DNA of 64,000 nucleotides from an uncultured Akkermansia sp. (GCA_947624205.1 CANQJI010000002.1:1-64000), one strand, 5' to 3'; positions 16,397 to 26,116 are shown, counted from the first letter of the stretch. Numbers and translations: made by a program. Notes: generated by a model from the sequence alone, not told the origin.

Positions 16397-19045
16397 ATGA
16401 AGATTCTACGATTGCGATTGAAGAATTTTGCGCATATCTATTCTGGGTTATCGAAAGATGAAATCGTGTTGGACTTCTCCAAGTCTCATAAGGTCATCAA
16501 TATCATCATTGGCAAGATGGGTTCCTGCAAGACGGTGATTCTTGGACACCTGCAACCGTTCGCTTCTCTTGGAACGCTGGATTCACGAAACCAAGACGAG
16601 ATTGTGATGGAAGGAAAAGATGGTATCAAGGAAATCGATATTCAGGATGGCGAGAATATCTATGCAATTCGTCATGAGTATCGGTGGGTCAAGAACCATC
16701 ATTCGGTCAAGTCGTTTATCAAAAAGAATGGGAACGAGTTGAATCCATCGGGGTCCGTCACTGCCTTCAAAGATCTTGTCGAAATCGAGCTGGATATTGA
16801 ACCCGGGATGTTGACGCTACTTCGACTCGGACCAAATGTCTCCAATCTGATCGATCTGAAATCTACCAGCCGGAAAGCATTCCTGGCTTCCATGTTGGAA
16901 GAGACGGACATCTATGTCAGGCTCTATAAGAATCTGAATGATGATCTCCGCAATGTCAGAGCTCAGATTGATATCCTGTCCGGCCGATTGGCCAAGAGTG
17001 CTGATGGGGATATTGAGTCCATTCGGCAGAAGCGTGATCGACTCAATGAGACGGTAGCTTCTCTTCAGAAGAAAGTCGAGCACTATCAGCGGAAAGTGAT
17101 GGGATATGTCGCCACATTCAACTCGTTGATTCGCCATAGTGACATTCGGAAATTCGAGAAGGATATGGAAGATCTTCAGAATCAAATCATTTCCGATCGG
17201 ACCGAATACGACGTACTGGTGAAACGAGTCGAATGGCTGAAGAATGCTCCCTCGACGGATGACTTGATCAAGAACGTTCAGCATTATACCAGTCTCTTGG
17301 CAAAGAACTCTCAGAGGTATATCCAGCTGGAGAATGACACCGAGACATTGCAGACTCGTATCGATGAACTTAAGGGGCAAATGATGCAGTCTCGTGACCG
17401 TGATCAACTCAATCTTCTGAGAGCAGAATTCGAACGTGTCAAAGCGCAGCATGAGGATTTCAGCAAACGGGCAAAGAAGATTCCCTATCGCTATGATTCC
17501 CCGGCACTGAAGAGGCTTCTGGGGCAACTCAATACTGCCAATATCCTGATCAGTGAGATTGTCAACTACAATGAGCTGACGGTTCAGGATATCCTGGCAC
17601 ATAGTGAACGAGCTGTCCATACATCCTCCAAAAAGATGGGGGTCGTTAATGCGACAAAGCTGAAGACCCAAAAGAGGCTTAACAACGTTCGATATCTGGA
17701 GCGGTATGAGGAAGTCGATCCTCTTGGCGAAATCCCCGACTGTCAGTTCCTAGACACCTGTCCCTATCGTCTGACCCATCCTATCACGGTAAAGCAAGAG
17801 ATCGAGAAGAAAGGTGTCGACAAGGAATACGAGGAAATCAACAAGACGGTCAAGAAGCTGGATGAAGAACTCGGACGACTTTCCGAGTATCCCATCGTCT
17901 ATAGTAAGATCTCAACCTTAAGCTCCATTTGGAAATCCGTTTCTCCGATTCTTATGGCCATCGGAGCCCTCAAGGTAAAGAAGTTCCCAGAGATCTTCAA
18001 GAGACTGGATTCACAGATCTGGTATGACCACAACCGTTTGATCAATGCAATCGATGCTGCCGAGTCCAAAGAGAAAGCAGACCAGATTCAGCTGTCGATG
18101 GAAGGAATGCGTGCGCAGATTGCGAAGCTGGAGAGCTCGGACTTTGAAAAGGTACAAGCCGAATATAAAGAAGCCACCGCTCGGATGGAGCAGATGGTTC
18201 TCGAGTATAAGAGCTTGGCCGATTCCAAAGAGAGCTATGAACAGCAGCTCAATGATGCCAATGCAGAACTTTCAAGACGGATGAGTGACCTAGACATTAA
18301 CACCCGCATTGAGAATCTCTCGAGAAAGATCCAAGAAGAGACTAAGCAATATGAAACGATGAAGCGAGATCTCAAGGACGCAGAGCAGTGTCGAGCTAAC
18401 GGAGATCTGTGTGAACAGAAACGCCTGGACGCAAAAAGACAGCTGGAAGTTGCCATGGAAGAAGCCCAGTCTCTCAGCAATACCATTGCCATCTACAATG
18501 CGACTTCCGAGGAACTCCGGCACTGTCAGGAGACCCAGAATAAGCTCAGACTCATTGTGGAAGCGGTATCTTCCTCCAAGGGGATTCCGTTGGTCTATAT
18601 CCAGCTTTTTATGAGATCGTGCAGGTCGATTCTGAACCATCTCATTTCCAATGTCTTCGGAGACCAAATCGAGGTTGCTCCATTTGTCATTACCGAGGAC
18701 GAATTCCGGATCCCGTATTCTATCAATGGAACCGCTGTGGATGACATTGCCAAAGCAAGTCAGGGTCAACGTGCTATCATCTCTCTGGCATTGAGCTTTG
18801 CTCTGATGCAGCAGGCATCCGCTCGGTATAATGTGATGCTGTTGGATGAGATGGATGGGCCGCTCTATCAAGCTGATCGGCAAAAGTTTATTGACATCCT
18901 CTTCAAGCAAATCTCGGCTATCAATGCTGAGCAGATCTTTGTGGTGTCTCACAATAATACATTCGACGGGCACTCCGTCAATGTCATTATGACCACTGAA
19001 GAGAATGTCGAAGACACAGGCGCCGTGACGGTAATGCGTGTCTAA
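16397..19045 (+). CDS. Rad50/SMC-like ATPase (T4 gp46-type recombination endonuclease subunit)
   Basis: Degenerate Walker A IIIGKMGSCKTVILGHL near N-terminus, long coiled coil, hook-like CQFLDTCPY, C-terminal signature/Walker B ASQGQRAIISLALSFALMQQ..VMLLDEMDGPL. Confidence 0.85.
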   Translation: MKILRLRLKNFAHIYSGLSKDEIVLDFSKSHKVINIIIGKMGSCKTVILGHLQPFASLGTLDSRNQDEIVMEGKDGIKEIDIQDGENIYAIRHEYRWVKNHHSVKSFIKKNGNELNPSGSVTAFKDLVEIELDIEPGMLTLLRLGPNVSNLIDLKSTSRKAFLASMLEETDIYVRLYKNLNDDLRNVRAQIDILSGRLAKSADGDIESIRQKRDRLNETVASLQKKVEHYQRKVMGYVATFNSLIRHSDIRKFEKDMEDLQNQIISDRTEYDVLVKRVEWLKNAPSTDDLIKNVQHYTSLLAKNSQRYIQLENDTETLQTRIDELKGQMMQSRDRDQLNLLRAEFERVKAQHEDFSKRAKKIPYRYDSPALKRLLGQLNTANILISEIVNYNELTVQDILAHSERAVHTSSKKMGVVNATKLKTQKRLNNVRYLERYEEVDPLGEIPDCQFLDTCPYRLTHPITVKQEIEKKGVDKEYEEINKTVKKLDEELGRLSEYPIVYSKISTLSSIWKSVSPILMAIGALKVKKFPEIFKRLDSQIWYDHNRLINAIDAAESKEKADQIQLSMEGMRAQIAKLESSDFEKVQAEYKEATARMEQMVLEYKSLADSKESYEQQLNDANAELSRRMSDLDINTRIENLSRKIQEETKQYETMKRDLKDAEQCRANGDLCEQKRLDAKRQLEVAMEEAQSLSNTIAIYNATSEELRHCQETQNKLRLIVEAVSSSKGIPLVYIQLFMRSCRSILNHLISNVFGDQIEVAPFVITEDEFRIPYSINGTAVDDIAKASQGQRAIISLALSFALMQQASARYNVMLLDEMDGPLYQADRQKFIDILFKQISAINAEQIFVVSHNNTFDGHSVNVIMTTEENVEDTGAVTVMRV

Positions 19046-19052
19046 GCAAAAA

Positions 19053-19094
19053 AGAATGTTTGGTCAGCTCCTTATCGGGACGCCAAACCATTCA
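19053..19094 (+). terminator. Imperfect terminator hairpin after the SMC gene
   Basis: GAATGTTTGG...CCAAACCATTC. Confidence 0.5.
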
Positions 19095-19095
19095 A

Positions 19096-19166
19096 CGTAA
19101 AGGCGGGACTCGAACCCGCGCACTCCGGTGTTCCCACCGGCGGTTAACCATCTAGCCTTCTTTACA
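19096..19166 (-). tRNA. tRNA-like element; acceptor stem and T arm clear, anticodon arm abnormal (identity undetermined, GGG if read as a tRNA)
   Basis: GCGGG-TTCGAGT-CCCGC T arm, TGTAAAG/CTTTACG acceptor, AGATGGTTAA D-loop; anticodon arm collapses to CCGGT-GGGAAC-ACCGG. Confidence 0.6.
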
Positions 19167-19170
19167 CCAG

Positions 19171-19181
19171 AATAATATATG
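19171..19181 (-). promoter_or_regulatory. Promoter-like motif CATATATTATT upstream of tRNA-like element
   Basis: Matches recurrent motif. Confidence 0.45.
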
Positions 19182-19206
19182 AGGCGTAAAAGGCAGATTT
19201 ACGATT

Positions 19207-19246
19207 AAAAAGAAAGGTATACCTTTGACGGTATACCTTTCTTTTT
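19207..19246. terminator. Bidirectional terminator
   Basis: AAAAAGAAAGGTATACC-TTTGAC-GGTATACCTTTCTTTTT. Confidence 0.85.
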
Positions 19247-19254
19247 AACTCATA

Positions 19255-19668
19255 TTACTTGTCTGAAGGCTCATCATCAGGAGCAGAATACTCCATCAGT
19301 GATTTCTGGTATTCGATCTCTTTCTCTCGATCAATGAACCGTTGCTCTTTTGCTGCAGCAATCTTGTTGACGTTATTCCAGAAGATTCTCTTATCCAGCT
19401 GGATTCCTTTCTCTAAGCTATCCACGGTAACCGAGATTGTAGCGAGGACATCGGCGATTTCTTCCTCGAAATCATCCATCGCCTTAAGCTTACTCGCAGT
19501 CGTGAAGTACCCACACCCATACACACGGGCGAGTTTACTGCACGCCTGGATAAGCTCTGCCGATTCCTCCGATAGAATCTGCAGGTCATCAAAGAAGTCA
19601 TAGCTGGCGTCGTGGTATTTTTGATACTCTGGATTGATCTGCTTGCGGATGTTGATGCGCATTTTCAT
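19255..19668 (-). CDS. MazG-like nucleotide pyrophosphohydrolase
   Basis: EESAELIQACSK...DDFEEEIADVLATISV (EExxE..ExxD pattern). Confidence 0.75.
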   Translation of the reverse strand: MKMRINIRKQINPEYQKYHDASYDFFDDLQILSEESAELIQACSKLARVYGCGYFTTASKLKAMDDFEEEIADVLATISVTVDSLEKGIQLDKRIFWNNVNKIAAAKEQRFIDREKEIEYQKSLMEYSAPDDEPSDK

Positions 19669-19721
19669 ACAATAGCCTCCTTAAATTACAGCGGTATTTC
19701 CTCTCCCACTGTGGTTTGTCG

Positions 19722-19730
19722 ATGATATAT
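19722..19730 (-). promoter_or_regulatory. Promoter-like motif ATATATCAT for 19255-19668
   Basis: Divergent pair with 19755-19764. Confidence 0.5.
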
Positions 19731-19754
19731 GTGTAGAAAAGAATCACCTTATCG

Positions 19755-19764
19755 CATATATCAT
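19755..19764 (+). promoter_or_regulatory. Promoter-like motif CATATATCAT for the 19834 gene
   Basis: Divergent pair with 19722-19730. Confidence 0.5.
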
Positions 19765-19833
19765 ACTGGTGCTCAATACGATATTCTTCGTGTTGTGTAT
19801 GAAAGAGAATCTCAATTTACAGGAGGCAAGCAA

Positions 19834-21069
19834 ATGGTAGGAATTGTCATTGGTTTCTCGGTCTTCATCATCCTGATGGCTGTGCTCATCGGTGCAATCG
19901 TTGCGCTGCAGCGGAATAAGGATGACGGTATCGAGGAAGAGCAAGAAAACGTCATCGTTGAACCGGAAGCCCCGAAGCAAGATCGGAACCCCAACATCAG
20001 TCCGGAGGAACAGGCCTACATAGACCAGCGGATGCGTGAGATCAAAGCTAAGGAAGAAGAGGAAGCTCGCGCCCGTGCAGAGAAGGCCAAGCAAGAGCAT
20101 GCGGCGCAGGTTCTGATGGACACCGTCGAGCAGGCGTATCAACCGCCGGCTCCTCCCACTGCTGAAGAGATCCAACTCAAGAAGAACCAGGAGAAGATCA
20201 ACATGCAGAAAGAACTCAAGGCCCAGCATGATAAGAAGCTGGAAGCAACCAATTTCCTGCGCAATGCCAAGCGCGAGGCTTTCCTGGAAGATGGCATTCC
20301 GATCGAGATCAGCATGAAGACTTTCACCATGCTGATGCTGGCCGACTCCCAGGGCTTCAACTATTACACCTTCGACATTGCCATCCGCGGCAATGAGCTG
20401 GTGGATACCCGTCGACTGAAGATCCATCGCTTCTCGGAGACCACAACGCCCGATGAGTTTGAGTGGATTGATCTGATCACCTATGGCAAGAAGAGCACCA
20501 AGTTCGTTGACCTGATGGGCGACACCATGCCCAAGAAAGAAGAGCTGGCCGCTTGGACCACTGCGTTCATCCATGTCTATGACGCCAGCTTCGAAGAGGT
20601 CATCGACGTCATCCGTGACTCCTACATTGGCGATCGCCCGCACCTCACCTCCATCGATGCTCTCCGCGCCTTCGAGCGTGCGACCTTCAAGAAGAACCGG
20701 ATGTCCGAAGGTCGCGATCTCGATAAGCTGCGTGGCGCTGTCCGTGGCCGCATCAATGAATGGCAGGTCGAACTCGAGAACTCCGATGGCTATGTGCAGG
20801 GTGTCGAAGAGGTCGTCATCCAGCCTGTCAGCGAAGGTCCCATTGAGCAGGAGCCTGTGGAAACACCGATTCCGACGGTGGTTGACAACGCCAGCCAAGC
20901 GCCTCTCGAGGAGTACCATGCCGAAGTCACACTTCCCACGGAGGTTACCCAAGCGCCCATCCCTGCTTCCCAGCAGATCTTCGCCCCGTCTCAGAATGGC
21001 GGGGCGGAGGAAGACGATGATGACTACTTCGCCGACCTTCAGGCGATCATGGATCATCGCGATCAATAA
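19834..21069 (+). CDS. Membrane-anchored protein with charged/coiled region and acidic C-terminus
   Basis: Start at ATG after GGAGG; N-terminal hydrophobic helix VGIVIGFSVFIILMAVLIGAIVAL. Confidence 0.8.
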   Translation: MVGIVIGFSVFIILMAVLIGAIVALQRNKDDGIEEEQENVIVEPEAPKQDRNPNISPEEQAYIDQRMREIKAKEEEEARARAEKAKQEHAAQVLMDTVEQAYQPPAPPTAEEIQLKKNQEKINMQKELKAQHDKKLEATNFLRNAKREAFLEDGIPIEISMKTFTMLMLADSQGFNYYTFDIAIRGNELVDTRRLKIHRFSETTTPDEFEWIDLITYGKKSTKFVDLMGDTMPKKEELAAWTTAFIHVYDASFEEVIDVIRDSYIGDRPHLTSIDALRAFERATFKKNRMSEGRDLDKLRGAVRGRINEWQVELENSDGYVQGVEEVVIQPVSEGPIEQEPVETPIPTVVDNASQAPLEEYHAEVTLPTEVTQAPIPASQQIFAPSQNGGAEEDDDDYFADLQAIMDHRDQ

Positions 21070-21111
21070 GCCAGTTCCCGTCTCTTTCATACATCGCGTC
21101 TTATGACGCGG

Positions 21112-21156
21112 AAAGCCAGGTGAGGTTTTAGCCATTTCTCCTCACCTGGCTTTTTA
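21112..21156 (+). terminator. Rho-independent terminator
   Basis: AAAGCCAGGTGAGG...CCTCACCTGGCTTTTT. Confidence 0.85.
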
Positions 21157-21209
21157 TTTTTTGGTCAAAATCTTTATAACAGATCCTACAAAATTTTAGC
21201 TAAAAATGA

Positions 21210-21281
21210 TGGGCTGTAGCCAAGTGGTAAGGCAATGGACTTTGACTCCATGATTCGCAGGTTCGATCCCTGCCGGCCCAA
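21210..21281 (+). tRNA. tRNA-Gln (anticodon TTG)
   Basis: Full cloverleaf by eye: TGGGCTG/CGGCCCA acceptor, ATGGA-CTTTGAC-TCCAT anticodon arm, GCAGG-TTCGATC-CCTGC T arm. Confidence 0.95.
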
Positions 21282-21295
21282 CTGTAGTTTATTAT

Positions 21296-21370
21296 GCGGG
21301 TGTGATCCAATGGTCAGGATTCCTGCCTTCCAAGCAGGCTGTGTGGGTTCGATTCCCATCATCCGCTCCA
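21296..21370 (+). tRNA. tRNA-Gly (anticodon TCC), 3' CCA encoded
   Basis: GCGGGTG/CATCCGC acceptor, CCTGC-CTTCCAA-GCAGG anticodon arm, TTCGATT T-loop, encoded CCA. Confidence 0.95.
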
Positions 21371-21430
21371 CCATCTCCTATAAATCCCGAAGGTTCGCAC
21401 ACAGCCTTCAGTGGAGAGGCCTTGGCAAAT

Positions 21431-21518
21431 GCCCTGGATCCTGTTGGCGCGCGGGATCCAGGGCGCCAATTCCAAAATCAACACTGTTATAATGCGATCG
21501 GGATTTCCGTCCGATCGC
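21431..21518 (+). promoter_or_regulatory. Structured intergenic region: two consecutive strong hairpins between tRNAs and the next CDS
   Basis: GCCCTGGATCC...GGATCCAGGGC and GCGATCGG...CCGATCGC. Confidence 0.5.
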
Positions 21519-21584
21519 ACATTCCATCACTGGTCGGTTGGACGATCGCAGCCGGCTAAATTCATACAAAGGAGCTCCGAAATT

Positions 21585-22142
21585 ATGATGAATAGCATTT
21601 TGGATTTCCTGAACGATGACGATGCCGTTCAGGAGAGCGTCCACCTCGACTCTCGTGAGGACGCTACCGCTATTTTCCTGTCTGCCATGGAAGATGTCTG
21701 CACTCCCGAAGAGCTGGAGACTCTCGTCTATGAGAGCGCCAACATGCTCGAGCTGTATGGCATCATCGACGATCATGAGAACGTGATGAGCGCCCTCGAG
21801 GCCGCCATCCCCTCCAAGAAGAAGACCGTCATCATCCAGACCAAGAAGCAGATCATCGACAAGGCTACCAAGAACGCTACTATGCGTCTGGCCCGTGCTG
21901 CTGGCGATCCGCACTATGCCAAGTACAAGATGTACCGCGACAAGATGCTGGACGAGCGCCAGAAGGTTTACGACAAGTGGCTGGCCAAGGGCCGCCGCGA
22001 GGCGAAGCGTGTTCTGACTGGTCAGGCGAGTGCCGCTTCTGCGATCAAGGATACCCGCGGCAAGCAGGTTGAGGACAAGATCAAGGAAGCCATCGCGAAG
22101 ACCGATGCCAATGGCCGCAACAAGAAGGCCATCAAGGACTAA
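21585..22142 (+). CDS. Hypothetical protein with basic C-terminal half
   Basis: GGAG RBS then ATG; upstream part of the ORF lies in a structured noncoding region. Confidence 0.75.
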   Translation: MMNSILDFLNDDDAVQESVHLDSREDATAIFLSAMEDVCTPEELETLVYESANMLELYGIIDDHENVMSALEAAIPSKKKTVIIQTKKQIIDKATKNATMRLARAAGDPHYAKYKMYRDKMLDERQKVYDKWLAKGRREAKRVLTGQASAASAIKDTRGKQVEDKIKEAIAKTDANGRNKKAIKD

Positions 22143-22188
22143 AAAATAAAGACATTCTCTCCTTTGCTCATTCATACACTCCTTGAAA

Positions 22189-22226
22189 CATTACACCCCA
22201 CTGTGGCAACACAGTGGGGTGTAATG
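22189..22226. terminator. Bidirectional hairpin between convergent genes
   Basis: CATTACACCCCACTGTG-GCAA-CACAGTGGGGTGTAATG, 17-bp perfect stem. Confidence 0.75.
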
Positions 22227-22232
22227 TCTTAT

Positions 22233-23096
22233 TCAGGAATTGGAATTCGGAGTCCGAGGCTCACGGTAGTTGAGCGACTGGAACGTCCTCTGGGCTGAGT
22301 AGTGATCGATCAGCCCATTGGCGAAGCGCCGGAGATAGTGACTCTTGAATGCGTTGGAGCAAGTGTCATATACCGCCGAGCTGTACCATTCTGCGGCATC
22401 GGAGATCAGCTCATTGCCCATATCGGGATTGGCTTTGCGAGCATAGGCAAAGAGGACATCACAGAGCTCATCTTCGAAGTAGCCGGTATCTTGCGCGATA
22501 TTGCGCAGAGCACAATACCGACGGCCAGGGAACATGGTATACCGGATCTCGACGTTGCACATGTTGGTGTAGAAATCGATGGACCTGCCGTAGTAGGTGC
22601 AGAGGTTCAGAAGGGCTTTTTCAGCTTGATCATAAGCTTCTTGCTCACACATCAGCAGGAATACCTCAAGCCAGAAGGACCGAACCAGTCGGTAGATCCG
22701 ACGGCGGCCTTCTGTGCTGGAGAAGCCAAGCCAGACGAACTCCTGATGCCCGACTGGCTCAAACCCATAGATGCTACGTTTGGTGCTGAGCGCCCAGTTG
22801 AAAGCCTTGTAGCTCTTCCCAGAGAAGTAGGGATAGTAGCTCACCCAGAACGGAAACCAGGTGTCGAGCGTATGACCTTCTCTGGTATAGATCGACCTCG
22901 ATTCGGACGTTTCGAGGAACTTGTCCATGACCCCTCGATCCAGGTAGACCGAGTTCATCACCTCAACGGCTTTACGGATATCCTCAACGTTGTGGTCGGG
23001 AAAGCCATCGGAAGACTCGCGGACAGGAACCGGACGGGTGTTGGGATCACGCTCTTGATCATTATCAAAGGGAAACATAACATTTTTAACCTCCAT
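22233..23096 (-). CDS. Hypothetical phage protein
   Basis: ORF with GGAGG RBS. Confidence 0.8.
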   Translation of the reverse strand: MEVKNVMFPFDNDQERDPNTRPVPVRESSDGFPDHNVEDIRKAVEVMNSVYLDRGVMDKFLETSESRSIYTREGHTLDTWFPFWVSYYPYFSGKSYKAFNWALSTKRSIYGFEPVGHQEFVWLGFSSTEGRRRIYRLVRSFWLEVFLLMCEQEAYDQAEKALLNLCTYYGRSIDFYTNMCNVEIRYTMFPGRRYCALRNIAQDTGYFEDELCDVLFAYARKANPDMGNELISDAAEWYSSAVYDTCSNAFKSHYLRRFANGLIDHYSAQRTFQSLNYREPRTPNSNS

Positions 23097-23101
23097 AGTT
23101 T

Positions 23102-23692
23102 TTATTGGCCGAGAGACTTTTTGTTGTAGATATTGGCTGCCACAGCACGTGCCTCGTAAGCGACGGATTCACGAAGAGCCCGGTGAACGAACTCCGTGAT
23201 AGCGGGACGGCGGTCTTTACCCGCCTTACCATTGCAGCGGGTCGTAACGATATCCACTGCCTGGTAAACCATGTAGATAGTGATCGGGCAATTGGTATAT
23301 GTCATGGGGTCATCAGCGATGAATGGCCCATAGGGATACGCGACGCTGTGGGGATCTTCACAGGTTTCCTGCAGGAACTTGCAGACATACTTCGAAAGAA
23401 ATGCGTTGAGACTGGGTTCTTCCCCAGACTCTACCTTCACCGAAGCATTCTTCATGTCGATCATGACAGCGTCCATGACCCCAAGCTCAGGGTTCTCGGT
23501 ATCCTCGAACAGGCCTTTGCCGGCCCGATCAAAGATCCCTGCGATATGAATCATGCGGGTTGCGAAGTCGGGTGAAGCGATCTCTTCCAGGTAGTCCCGA
23601 ACCTCTTCATCATACTGCGCTTTGACCAAAAGCTTCAGAATGATGTCCGGAGCATCCTGGAAATTGACGGTTTCATACTTGTCTCTTGACAT
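23102..23692 (-). CDS. Hypothetical phage protein
   Basis: Start at ATG after TTGGAGGAATTCCC. Confidence 0.75.
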   Translation of the reverse strand: MSRDKYETVNFQDAPDIILKLLVKAQYDEEVRDYLEEIASPDFATRMIHIAGIFDRAGKGLFEDTENPELGVMDAVMIDMKNASVKVESGEEPSLNAFLSKYVCKFLQETCEDPHSVAYPYGPFIADDPMTYTNCPITIYMVYQAVDIVTTRCNGKAGKDRRPAITEFVHRALRESVAYEARAVAANIYNKKSLGQ

Positions 23693-23751
23693 GGGAATTC
23701 CTCCAATAATTATGATTCGCAAGTGAGTTTTTATCGCTCATTTGCTATGAA

Positions 23752-23762
23752 AATAATATACC
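23752..23762 (-). promoter_or_regulatory. Promoter-like motif GGTATATTATT
   Basis: Upstream of the 23102-23692 gene. Confidence 0.5.
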
Positions 23763-23837
23763 TTTAATTTCCAGGGCCATTTTCAGGGATCTGGAAAAAC
23801 ACTGGATTAACTGTTTAAGCCCAGAGGAGGTGTAATA

Positions 23838-25637
23838 GTGGCTCGAATTCTTTCGACCGAGACATCTTCCTACATCAATAGGCAGGTAGAGATCTATGGG
23901 TCTAACAAGATCGGTCAGTTCTCCAAGTTCTTGGATAAGAACCCGATCTTTGTCACCTATTATCATATCAACACCACGAGAAGTCGTGCCGATGCCGGAC
24001 TACAAACCGTCAAAGAAGAAATCGCACCGAATTCTCCGCTTCGTTATAACAAAATTAAAGAATTCCCGATCTATGGTCTGTCAGATCTGAAACCGGATCT
24101 TCAATATGATGAAACCGGTGCCGACATTGAGATGGATCTGAGTGGTCTGATCATTCTTCCCAAGACAGTCAGACCAATCCCCGGAGATCATTTCTATGTC
24201 AAGTTCCCCAATACCGTAGTGGGTCTTCTTTTCCGTGTAACGAGCAAGCAGTACAATACGATCCAGTCGAATGACTTCTATCAGATCGACGCTGAGATCC
24301 GTGCTGTTGCGAAGGAGATGCAGAAGAATACCACCTACAAGCAGCTTGAGAAGCAGGTCGTTGAGGAATACACCTGCATCTTTGATAATATCGGAACGGA
24401 AGATTCCTGTATCATCTCGGATGATGCTCTGGGGAAGACTTCTAAGCTCGGAGATTATATCAAAGCGCTTCTAGATGGATATTATGATACCTTCTACCAA
24501 GCGGATTGTGGATCGTTTGCGGCATTGGGAATGTGGAATAATACACCCACGTATTTTTATGATCTGAATGTCATTCACTTCATGAAGAATACTGGGATGT
24601 GGAATAATGAGGACATCTACGATCGAGTTGTTGCCCTCACCTATGATGATATTCTGCCACCCAACTTCGCGAATATGTATCGCAAGTTGCTCTGGTATGC
24701 TGTCGAGAAGAGGGATCTAACCTTCTTGGCTCGTTACAGCTACTACGAGGCCTATGGTATAGTGAAGGATACATCACCCTTTGTCTATTACCATCCAGAT
24801 TTCTATGCAGAGACACCTCGTGTCTTTACACAAGCGTGCCCGATCAGCGATGCGGCATCTCGCCGTATCACTGGTGTGACTCGCGAGTATTGGCCGAGCG
24901 ATCTTACCAATGCATTACTCGATGAATCTGGATTGTGCATTAAAGATCCCAAGAACCAGTTGATCTATGATTACCTGACCGCCACGGATAAACTTACCAT
25001 CAACCTGGATGACCTAGCGACGATGGAATTCCGAATGACGATCGATGACTACCTCTATGGCCCAGTGCTGATCTATATTCTCTTGCAAGCTTACAACGGA
25101 TCCATGGGAAGTGGATCTGGATTGGAGATCGAACTTGTCGGAGAAGATGTAGAGAATCCTGAGGTTACGGAGGAGCAAGATATGGATCAACAACTTTCGA
25201 AATACGTTTCTGAGACGCTCATCCCGAAGGTTCGTGATGTCGCTAGGAAGATCGCGGATATGGAGGAGCGCAGCACGCAGGCTGTCACACAGGCAACCGT
25301 AAAGGAAGGCTGTGATCTCTGCGTCTTTACTCAGAACGCTACCATTCAGACAATTACCATTACACCCAGGAATGAACTCCAGGCTTCTGGCTGGACTCTC
25401 CTCTACAATGGAGAGATCCTACTACACGATGAATGTGAGTTCAAGAAGGATGAGACGATTCGGATTCATCCCAACCTGGCAATCAAATATCTGCCGGATA
25501 TTGCTCTTCGTTTTGAGTTCGATGACTATCCGCAATACTCCGATGGAGAAGCCACCGTCATCATAGAATATCTCTACGATGACGATGTGGGCAAATATGC
25601 CCGTGATCTACTAGAGGAATCCCTTGTGAATCCATAA
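23838..25637 (+). CDS. Probable virion structural protein
   Basis: Size, position two genes before terminase; family assignment by inference only. Confidence 0.55.
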   Translation: MARILSTETSSYINRQVEIYGSNKIGQFSKFLDKNPIFVTYYHINTTRSRADAGLQTVKEEIAPNSPLRYNKIKEFPIYGLSDLKPDLQYDETGADIEMDLSGLIILPKTVRPIPGDHFYVKFPNTVVGLLFRVTSKQYNTIQSNDFYQIDAEIRAVAKEMQKNTTYKQLEKQVVEEYTCIFDNIGTEDSCIISDDALGKTSKLGDYIKALLDGYYDTFYQADCGSFAALGMWNNTPTYFYDLNVIHFMKNTGMWNNEDIYDRVVALTYDDILPPNFANMYRKLLWYAVEKRDLTFLARYSYYEAYGIVKDTSPFVYYHPDFYAETPRVFTQACPISDAASRRITGVTREYWPSDLTNALLDESGLCIKDPKNQLIYDYLTATDKLTINLDDLATMEFRMTIDDYLYGPVLIYILLQAYNGSMGSGSGLEIELVGEDVENPEVTEEQDMDQQLSKYVSETLIPKVRDVARKIADMEERSTQAVTQATVKEGCDLCVFTQNATIQTITITPRNELQASGWTLLYNGEILLHDECEFKKDETIRIHPNLAIKYLPDIALRFEFDDYPQYSDGEATVIIEYLYDDDVGKYARDLLEESLVNP

Positions 25638-25652
25638 AGGAGGACACGTATC

Positions 25653-26030
25653 ATGAGTAGGCTGATTAACGAAGTGAAGAAGAACATCGTGGCCATGGAG
25701 CAAGAGTCCGGCCTGACTGAGCTGATGGATGACGTCATCAATGACGATCTGTATGATGTCGATCCTGGCCCTGGCGAGCTCTATGGTGAAGACGAAGATG
25801 ATGACGGCCTGGACAAGGATCTGGGCGAAGATCAGGATGTCGATATCGATACCTGGCTCGATGAGCAGGGCGATGCCACCAGCGGCAATGGCTTTGGCCG
25901 TGCTGCCGGTCCTGGCAACCCTGTGAGCGGCGCTCGTCCTCTGATCGAGACCGATGAACCCATGTTCCAGTCTCGTCCTGTCGACTACGACATGGATGAA
26001 GAGGAAGATGAGGAAGACGAAGATCTGTAA
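25653..26030 (+). CDS. Small very acidic protein
   Basis: AAAGGAGG RBS; Asp/Glu-rich C-terminus. Confidence 0.75.
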   Translation: MSRLINEVKKNIVAMEQESGLTELMDDVINDDLYDVDPGPGELYGEDEDDDGLDKDLGEDQDVDIDTWLDEQGDATSGNGFGRAAGPGNPVSGARPLIETDEPMFQSRPVDYDMDEEEDEEDEDL

Positions 26031-26042
26031 CTGAAACCTATG

Positions 26043-26073
26043 AACGACCTGATACTTTTTGTATCAGGTCGTT
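26043..26073 (+). terminator. Hairpin terminator
   Basis: AACGACCTGATAC-TTTTT-GTATCAGGTCGTT. Confidence 0.7.
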
Positions 26074-26116
26074 AATTTCATATCTCCAAACTTGATTCGT
26101 AAAGGAGGTCACTCCC

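Noticed and set aside
19744-21135. 463-aa minus-strand ORF overlapping the 19834-21069 gene
   Set aside because: Antisense shadow ORF; the plus ORF has an RBS, an anchor helix and sensible composition, and the minus ORF spans a terminator
21186-21492. ORFs across the tRNA pair (e.g. MVERMMGIEPTQPAWKAGILTIGSH on minus)
   Set aside because: Typical spurious translation of tRNA genes
21487-21493. TATAAT-like box in front of 21585
   Set aside because: No convincing -35 element at the right spacing; could be chance
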